From contig NZ_CP030053.1 of the NCBI RefSeq assembly GCF_004114955.1, positions 682,001 to 746,000 of the forward strand: a stretch of DNA of 64,000 bases. Reading direction: 5' to 3'. Positions 59,060 through 64,000 of this stretch are shown here, one piece after another. Below the pieces are notes generated by a model, which was not told where the DNA came from, did no database searches, and worked only from the letters and a program-made list of their open reading frames with translations. A program made the position numbers and the translations under genes. This DNA is from Bradyrhizobium guangzhouense (lineage in GTDB: Bacteria > Pseudomonadota > Alphaproteobacteria > Rhizobiales > Xanthobacteraceae). The number at the start of each line of letters is the position of its first letter. Position 1 is the stretch's first letter.

Positions 59060-60016
59060 ATGCCGCGTGCGAAGCGAATTCAAACGGCAAAAGCCGCCGG
59101 GACAGCGGTCTCGACGCCATTGCGGCGCGACGCTTTCGTGGCCGGCGACATCGTCTCAGTCATCAGACAAAGTGCTCCTGGTCTCAGTCCCTCGGAGCAG
59201 CGTGTGGCCATGGCGCTGCTGGCCGATGTCGAGTTTGCCATTCACGCGAGCAATGCGGAGCTGGCGCGCAGGGCGCGCGTCAGTGAACCGACGGTGACCA
59301 GGTTTAGTCGCTCCGTCGGCTGTCGCGGCGTCCGCGACCTCAAGGTGAGGCTGGCTCAAGCCATGGCGGTTGGGCGGATCTACCTTGAACTGCCCCCGCA
59401 TGTCGGCACGGATCTGGCGCGCCCGGCGCTCTGGCGGTCGGTGTTCCAGGAAATTCGTCGCGCAATCGCTGCCGCCGAGGAGGGACTCCGGAGGGAGGAT
59501 ATCGAGCGGGCTGCTGAAGCCATCTCACGCTGTTCGAAACTTGCCGCGTTCGGCGTGGGCGGCGGCTCGACCCTTGCGGCGATGGAGGTGCAAAATCGCT
59601 TCTTTCGTCTCGGGATCGCCGTCTCGCACACCTCCGACCCGATCTTGATGCGCATGATTGCCGCGACCTTCGGCCGGGGCGATGTCGTGGTCGCCATCTC
59701 GACCACCGGTATGGCGAACGAGGTGATCGAGGCCGCCGGTATCGCCAAGCAATATGGCGCCCTGGTTGTTGCGATTACCAGGCCGCAAAGCAGGCTGGCA
59801 TCGCTCGCCGATATTGCGCTCGGCGTGCACGTGCCCGAAGCGCCCGATGCGCTCAAGCCGACCGCATCGCGCTATGCCCTTCTTGCGGCCATCGATCTGC
59901 TCGCCGCGTCGACGGCCTATTGCAAGCCGCTCGAAGCCCAGACACGGATGCGTCGGATCAAATACGAGTTGCTGAAGGGGACCGAGGGGAACTCAAATGG
60001 ACCGCTCGGCGACTGA
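59060..60016 (+). CDS. RpiR/MurR family transcriptional regulator
   Basis: 318 aa from the ATG at 59060 (GAGGAAGGG upstream). N-terminal helix-turn-helix (LSPSEQRVAMALLAD, NAELARRARVSEPTVTRFSR) and C-terminal SIS phospho-sugar-binding domain (LAAFGVGGGSTLAAMEVQNRF split, VVVAISTTGMANEVIEAA). SIS domains usually bind sugar phosphates, so the transported molecule may contain or yield a sugar. Divergent from the ABC transporter and PaoABC-like genes and probably their regulator. Confidence 0.9.
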   Translation: MPRAKRIQTAKAAGTAVSTPLRRDAFVAGDIVSVIRQSAPGLSPSEQRVAMALLADVEFAIHASNAELARRARVSEPTVTRFSRSVGCRGVRDLKVRLAQAMAVGRIYLELPPHVGTDLARPALWRSVFQEIRRAIAAAEEGLRREDIERAAEAISRCSKLAAFGVGGGSTLAAMEVQNRFFRLGIAVSHTSDPILMRMIAATFGRGDVVVAISTTGMANEVIEAAGIAKQYGALVVAITRPQSRLASLADIALGVHVPEAPDALKPTASRYALLAAIDLLAASTAYCKPLEAQTRMRRIKYELLKGTEGNSNGPLGD

Positions 60017-60187
60017 ACCGTCGGGCATGCGGCATGAGATATGGCAAGCATGTTCCCGCGGCCGGTGAAATTCGCTACTGGCGGCCGTTAAGCGTCGGCA
60101 ACGGCATCGCGGTGAGCTCTGGTCGAAGCCGTTCCATCGATCACCGGAGGGCTTACGCGCTCCGCCACGCTTCCATGAAGTCCAGCG

Positions 60188-61153
60188 TCAGTTTCGCTCC
60201 CCTGCCGTCCGACCTGATTGAGGGGCCTGTTCGTTCAGAAATGTCTCCAGGATGCGGCTGACGAACTGATTGCCTTCAGGGGTAAAATGCGCGCCGTATT
60301 CCGCGCCGTAGGCAGCTGCTCCGTCCAGGGGCACGAATGGAATGCGTCGCTGCTGCAAATAGGCTTCGAGCTGATCGTCCTTGTGCTGCAGGGCGACGAG
60401 CAGCCTGCCGCCGTTGCTAGTGACGAAATCGTTGATCGCGCCCATCAGTCTGTCGGTGGGATCGGGGACGAAGAGCTGAGGCGCATGGAGTTCGACATAG
60501 GCAAACGAGGCGAGGCGGGCCAGCCACACATGGCGCGGCAGCCATTCATCGCGGATCATCAGTTTTAGCGATTTCGGGACCGGCTGCCCCCTGGCAATCA
60601 GCGACCCATCGGTCGCTATCTCGAAATAGGGCTTGCGATAGCCGCCGTATCGGACATTGGTTCCATTATCCAAGCGGTCGTTGTCGGTGCAGAACAGCAG
60701 CACGACAATGGCGGGCTTGATTGTCGGCCAGAGCCGCTTCAGCCAGAGCAGCTCTTGATCCGTCCCGTATCCGGAGACGCCTGCGTTGACGATCGAAAAG
60801 CGCGGGAGCCGTTCCCTCAGCAGATCCGTGAAGCGTTCATTGGCCTCGGCATCGACACCCCACACGAACGAGTCGCCGAGAAACAGGATGGCGGGCCTGC
60901 CGTCGGGGCGGTATTCGATGTCGCGCAGTCCGAGGCTGTTGTGGCTGGCGTGGATCGTTCGTGCGGTCGTGACGACGGCTTCTGAATTGGGGACCGGAAT
61001 CCAGCCGAGTTCGGCATCGTAGTCGTAGGACAGCGAGCGCTCGCTCGCGTCCTGGCGCAGCACACGAAAGTCGGCAAGCCGTAGCGCGGCTTCCACGGCG
61101 AGCAGCGACAAGAGGATGGTGAAGAGCGTCGACCCAAGAGATTTGAGATTCAA
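60188..61153 (-). CDS. SGNH/GDSL hydrolase-like membrane-anchored protein
   Basis: 321 aa from a TTG start at 61153 (CGGAG upstream). One N-terminal anchor (about 8-26), so the domain is likely periplasmic. Block I FLGDSFVWG (Ser95), block II NAGVSGYGTDQE, block III-like CTDND, and a C-terminal AHFTPEGNQF with the His, but the residue three before that His is Tyr, not Asp. SGNH proteins act as esterases or O-acyltransferases on polysaccharides. Its N-terminal LRLADFR recurs in the truncated gene at 63864. Divergent from the carbamoyltransferase cassette. Confidence 0.82.
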   Translation of the reverse strand: MNLKSLGSTLFTILLSLLAVEAALRLADFRVLRQDASERSLSYDYDAELGWIPVPNSEAVVTTARTIHASHNSLGLRDIEYRPDGRPAILFLGDSFVWGVDAEANERFTDLLRERLPRFSIVNAGVSGYGTDQELLWLKRLWPTIKPAIVVLLFCTDNDRLDNGTNVRYGGYRKPYFEIATDGSLIARGQPVPKSLKLMIRDEWLPRHVWLARLASFAYVELHAPQLFVPDPTDRLMGAINDFVTSNGGRLLVALQHKDDQLEAYLQQRRIPFVPLDGAAAYGAEYGAHFTPEGNQFVSRILETFLNEQAPQSGRTAGERN

Positions 61154-61443
61154 GGCGGCTCCGTCGCGTGAAATAAACTCCGAGAATATTGATCACATTG
61201 GCGACGATTTGCACCCGTCATGAATTGGCGCTTTGCGCTCGCCGTGCCGCGCCTCCTTTAAACGATGCTCGTCGCCGGAGGTCAAAGCCTGGCGGCTTTC
61301 GCATTATTGTGCTGCAACAAAAAGCGAGCCGCAGCTTAAATCCGCTACTCCATTGCCTTGAGTTCTAATGCCTTGAACGGATAAGCTGGCGGCGCCTAAT
61401 GTCAGGCGAAGGGCTTTGGCCAGACGGTGCGCGGAGGGGGCCG

Positions 61444-61863
61444 ATGCAGTTTCTGGAACCATCCGGCGACGAAATCGTCGTCGGACCGAGCGATCGCAAT
61501 TTCGGCTTCACGATGGCGTCAGTGTTTGCGCTGATTGGTCTCGTCGGTCTCTACAAGCATTCGTCTCACGCGCCGCTCTGGCTTTGTGCCGCGCTCGCTT
61601 TCGCCGGCCTGACGTTCTGGCGGCCGCAAGCATTGGGACCTGCCAACAGGGCCTGGCTGAAGCTCGGTCTCTTGATGTATCGCGTCGTCAACCCGGTCAT
61701 CATGGCGATCCTGTTCTTCGCCGTCATCCTGCCGATCGGATGGATCATGCGATTGTCCGGCAAGGATTTTCTTCGGCTCGCGCGCGATCGCGCATTGCCG
61801 ACCTATTGGCTTGCCCGTTCCGACCCAAGAGACATTTCCGAATCGATGCGCCAGCAATTTTAG
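61444..61863 (+). CDS. SxtJ-like membrane protein
   Basis: 139 aa from the ATG at 61444 (GGAGGGGG just upstream). Three hydrophobic segments (about 22-37, 43-59, 82-104) and a conserved basic C-terminus. The pattern matches the SxtJ family, named from saxitoxin clusters but widespread beside carbamoyltransferases. Biochemical role unknown. Starts a tight operon with the DUF5989 and carbamoyltransferase genes (9 bp gaps). Confidence 0.82.
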   Translation: MQFLEPSGDEIVVGPSDRNFGFTMASVFALIGLVGLYKHSSHAPLWLCAALAFAGLTFWRPQALGPANRAWLKLGLLMYRVVNPVIMAILFFAVILPIGWIMRLSGKDFLRLARDRALPTYWLARSDPRDISESMRQQF

Positions 61864-61872
61864 GCACAGCAC

Positions 61873-62022
61873 ATGTCATTCCTGCGGGAGTTGTTCGCGT
61901 TCATTCGAGCCCGCCGCAAATTCTGGCTCATTCCGATTTTGGCGGTGATGCTGGTTCTGGGCGGGCTGTTGATCGTCACCAAGGGATCGGCGCTGGCGCC
62001 GTTCATCTATACGCTTTTCTGA
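61873..62022 (+). CDS. DUF5989 (SxtK-like) small membrane protein
   Basis: 49 aa: MSFLRELFAFIRARRKFWL, one hydrophobic span (about 19-36), then TKGSALAPFIYTLF. This short pattern is typical of DUF5989/SxtK proteins found between sxtJ-like and carbamoyltransferase genes. It is easy to miss because of its size. Nine bases after the SxtJ-like stop and nine before the carbamoyltransferase ATG. Possibly a membrane adaptor for the enzyme. Confidence 0.83.
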   Translation: MSFLRELFAFIRARRKFWLIPILAVMLVLGGLLIVTKGSALAPFIYTLF

Positions 62023-62031
62023 GTGGCCGAG

Positions 62032-63864
62032 ATGCGCATCCTGGGGATCTCGGCTTTCTACCATGACAGTGCGGCGGCACTTGTGGTCGACGGCAAGATC
62101 GTGGCGGCGGCGCAGGAAGAGCGCTTCACGCGCAGGAAGCACGATCCCGGCTTTCCCGCGTCCGCAATCCGTTACTGCCTTGCGGAAGCCGGTATTGGCG
62201 CAAGCGCGCTCGATCATGTCGTGTTCTACGAAAAGCCATTTCTCAAATTCGAGCGCCTGCTCGAGACTTATCTCGCCTTTGCGCCGCGTGGCTTTCGGTC
62301 GTTCCGGACGGCCATTCCGATCTGGCTCAAGGAAAAGCTTTTCCAGAAGAGCGTGCTCCGCAATCATCTGCGTGCGATCGATGACGCAGTCGATTGGGAG
62401 GCAAGGCTTCTGTTCGCCGATCATCATCAAAGCCACGCCGCCTCGGCGTTCTTCGCCTCTCCATTCACGGAATCCGCGATCCTCACGCTCGATGGCGTCG
62501 GCGAGTGGACGACGACGTCGGCCGGCTTTGGCCGCGACAACGCGCTCGATTTGCGGCGCGAGATCAACTTCCCGCATTCGATCGGGCTGCTTTATTCCGC
62601 TTTCACCTACTACACCGGCTTCAAGGTCAATTCCGGCGAGTACAAGGTGATGGGGCTCGCCCCCTATGGCGAGCCGAAATATGCGAAGCTGATCCTCGAG
62701 CATCTCGTCGATCTCAAGGATGACGGCAGCTTCCGGCTCGATCTCGGCTATTTCGACTATTGCACCGGTCTCACCATGACCAATAGCCGTTTCGACGACC
62801 TGTTCGGCGGCAAGCCGCGCGATCCATCGGAGCTGCTGGAGCAGCGTCACATGGATCTGGCGGCGTCGGTCCAGCACGTGACCGAGGAGATCGTGCTGCG
62901 TCTCACGCGCAGCCTGGCGCGCGAGGGCCTGTCGAAAAACCTTTGTCTTGCCGGTGGCGTCGCGCTGAACTGCGTGGCGAACGGCAAGATCCTGCGTGAT
63001 GGACAATTCGAGAAGATCTGGGTCCAGCCGGCCGCAGGCGATGCCGGAGGCGCGGTCGGGGCCGCGCTGGCGGCGTACCATCAATTTGCAGGAAAACCCC
63101 GGACTCCTACCGCGGGCGACGCCATGGCGGGGAGCTATCTCGGGCCGGCCTTCGCGCCATCGGAGATCGAAAGTCGGCTGCGGGCGGCCGGTGCCGTGTT
63201 CACGGCGCTCGATGATGACGCCATCATCAGCCACACCGTCGAGGCCCTGATCGCGGAGAAGGCGGTCGGATGGTTCCAGGGGCGAATGGAGTTCGGTCCA
63301 CGCGCGTTGGGGGGGCGCTCGATTCTCGGTGACCCCCGGTCCCCCACCATGCAGAGCTCGCTCAATCTGCGCGTCAAGTTTCGCGAAAGCTTCCGCCCGT
63401 TCGCGCCGGCGGTGCTCCGAGAGGATGTCGCCGACTGGTTCGCGCTCGATGAGGACAGCCCTTATATGCTGCTTGTCGCGGACGTTTTGGGGAAGCGGCG
63501 GTTGCCGGCCGATCCGCGCAAAGAGATGTTGTTCGGCATCGAGCGCCTCAATATCGCGCGATCGGAAATCCCGGCCGTGACCCACGTCGACTATTCGGCG
63601 CGCGTCCAGACCGTTCATGCCGACACCAACAAGCGGTTTCATGACCTGCTCACGGCCTTCAAGGCCGCGACGGGGTGTCCGGTGCTGGTCAACACCAGCT
63701 TCAACGTGCGCGGCGAGCCGATCGTGTGCACGCCGGAAGACGCCTTCCGCTGCTTCATGGGCAGCGACATCGAGGTCTTGGTGATCGGCAACTGCTTTCT
63801 GAGGAAGGAAGACCAGTCGCCCGCGCTGAAGCTCGACTACAAGAACCGCTTCGAGCTCGACTGA
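62032..63864 (+). CDS. Carbamoyltransferase (SxtI/NodU/TobZ family)
   Basis: 610 aa from the ATG at 62032 (a GTG nine bases earlier is possible). Kae1-like domain: ILGISAFYHDSAAALV, HHQSHAASAFFASPF metal histidines, LDGVGEWTT, AGGVALNCVANGKI. YrdC-like/C-terminal part: GRMEFGPRALGGRSILGDPR, VNTSFNVRGEPIVCTPEDA. It makes carbamoyl-adenylate from carbamoyl phosphate and ATP and carbamoylates a hydroxyl on a sugar or other small molecule. The acceptor is unknown; the neighbours suggest an envelope glycan or glycolipid. The stop overlaps the next start (TGATG). Confidence 0.93.
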   Translation: MRILGISAFYHDSAAALVVDGKIVAAAQEERFTRRKHDPGFPASAIRYCLAEAGIGASALDHVVFYEKPFLKFERLLETYLAFAPRGFRSFRTAIPIWLKEKLFQKSVLRNHLRAIDDAVDWEARLLFADHHQSHAASAFFASPFTESAILTLDGVGEWTTTSAGFGRDNALDLRREINFPHSIGLLYSAFTYYTGFKVNSGEYKVMGLAPYGEPKYAKLILEHLVDLKDDGSFRLDLGYFDYCTGLTMTNSRFDDLFGGKPRDPSELLEQRHMDLAASVQHVTEEIVLRLTRSLAREGLSKNLCLAGGVALNCVANGKILRDGQFEKIWVQPAAGDAGGAVGAALAAYHQFAGKPRTPTAGDAMAGSYLGPAFAPSEIESRLRAAGAVFTALDDDAIISHTVEALIAEKAVGWFQGRMEFGPRALGGRSILGDPRSPTMQSSLNLRVKFRESFRPFAPAVLREDVADWFALDEDSPYMLLVADVLGKRRLPADPRKEMLFGIERLNIARSEIPAVTHVDYSARVQTVHADTNKRFHDLLTAFKAATGCPVLVNTSFNVRGEPIVCTPEDAFRCFMGSDIEVLVIGNCFLRKEDQSPALKLDYKNRFELD

Positions 63865-64000
63865 TGGACAGGGACGACGAAGCCGTTCGTGGGGGCCCAA
63901 AGCTTCGCCGCGCGCTCCATTCGCTCGTCGTATTTTTGATCGTGACGGCCGCAACGCTGGCGGTCTTGGAGACCGTGCTCCGGATCGCCGATTTTCGCGA
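63864..64000 (+). CDS. SGNH-like membrane-anchored protein, N-terminus only (cut by window end)
   Basis: 45 residues visible: a charged start (MDRDDEAVRGGPKLRR), one membrane span (about 20-38) and LRIADFR. The span plus LR-ADFR motif closely matches the start of the SGNH-like protein at 60188-61153, so this is probably its paralogue. It overlaps the carbamoyltransferase stop by one base, so it belongs to the same operon. Confidence 0.7.
   Translation, partial: MDRDDEAVRGGPKLRRALHSLVVFLIVTAATLAVLETVLRIADFR

Noticed and set aside
62032..63864. Nodulation carbamoyltransferase NodU
   Set aside because: No nod genes or nod box seen; the SxtJ-like and DUF5989 neighbours point to the SxtI-type cassette.
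61876..63954. 692-residue minus-strand open frame
   Set aside because: Antisense of the carbamoyltransferase gene, which has all family motifs.

Overview
The window looks like chromosomal DNA of a Bradyrhizobium-type alphaproteobacterium (Hyphomicrobiales). This rests on uniformly high GC with strong G/C third-position preference, DUF2783/hmgA/fahA gene order, PQQ, CoxMLS-like and peptide-ABC catabolic clusters, a FixK-type box, and families of roughly 100-190 bp intergenic palindromic repeats. Species assignment is inference. One gene islet (about 20605-22649) is clearly more AT-rich than the rest.

Layout. 1-6400: end of an LTXXQ-type periplasmic protein, a sensory adenylate/guanylate cyclase, an AsmA-like protein and a Crp-like regulator with a CRP-like box upstream. 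6417-10495: RND efflux pump and its adaptor. 10640-12996: OmpA-like protein and a secreted pseudo-caspase/TPR protein. 13363-14181: lactonase-like metallo-hydrolase. 14297-20604: homogentisate degradation (MarR regulator, divergent operon of FAD monooxygenase, DUF2783, degenerate MBL-fold protein, hmgA, fahA). 20916-22649: AT-rich metallophosphoesterase islet. 22700-24807: DUF1272 protein, Lrp/AsnC regulator and divergent hppD, which supplies homogentisate to the hmgA/fahA pathway. 24916-31087: CaiB/BaiF racemase-like enzyme, form-II CoxMLS-like hydroxylase, CoxG-like protein.

31533-38909: a PQQ alcohol oxidation and signalling region. It holds a lanthanide-type (DYD) alcohol dehydrogenase, a fusion of a XoxJ-like binding protein with a cytochrome c domain, two NarL/LuxR response regulators, and a FIST sensor/hybrid histidine kinase pair. 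The content parallels the Pseudomonas aeruginosa PA1975-PA1982 ethanol-oxidation region. 39160-43380: two tandem chemoreceptors whose last 1056 bp are nearly identical. 43638-48141: DUF3175 protein, MFS transporter, trehalose synthesis (otsB, otsA). 48185-49625: small secreted protein, tRNA-Ser(GGA), LysE-family exporter.

49710-60016: a PaoABC-like molybdenum hydroxylase operon and a five-gene peptide-type ABC transporter, all on the minus strand, with a divergent RpiR-family regulator and a candidate operator. The hydroxylase large subunit carries Met where the family's catalytic Glu is expected. 60188-64000: a carbamoyltransferase cassette (SxtJ-like, DUF5989/SxtK-like, SxtI/NodU-like) flanked by two related SGNH-type proteins, the second cut by the window end. 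This cassette, the XoxJ-cytochrome fusion with its FIST/kinase neighbourhood, and the Glu-less molybdenum hydroxylase are the most interesting parts.
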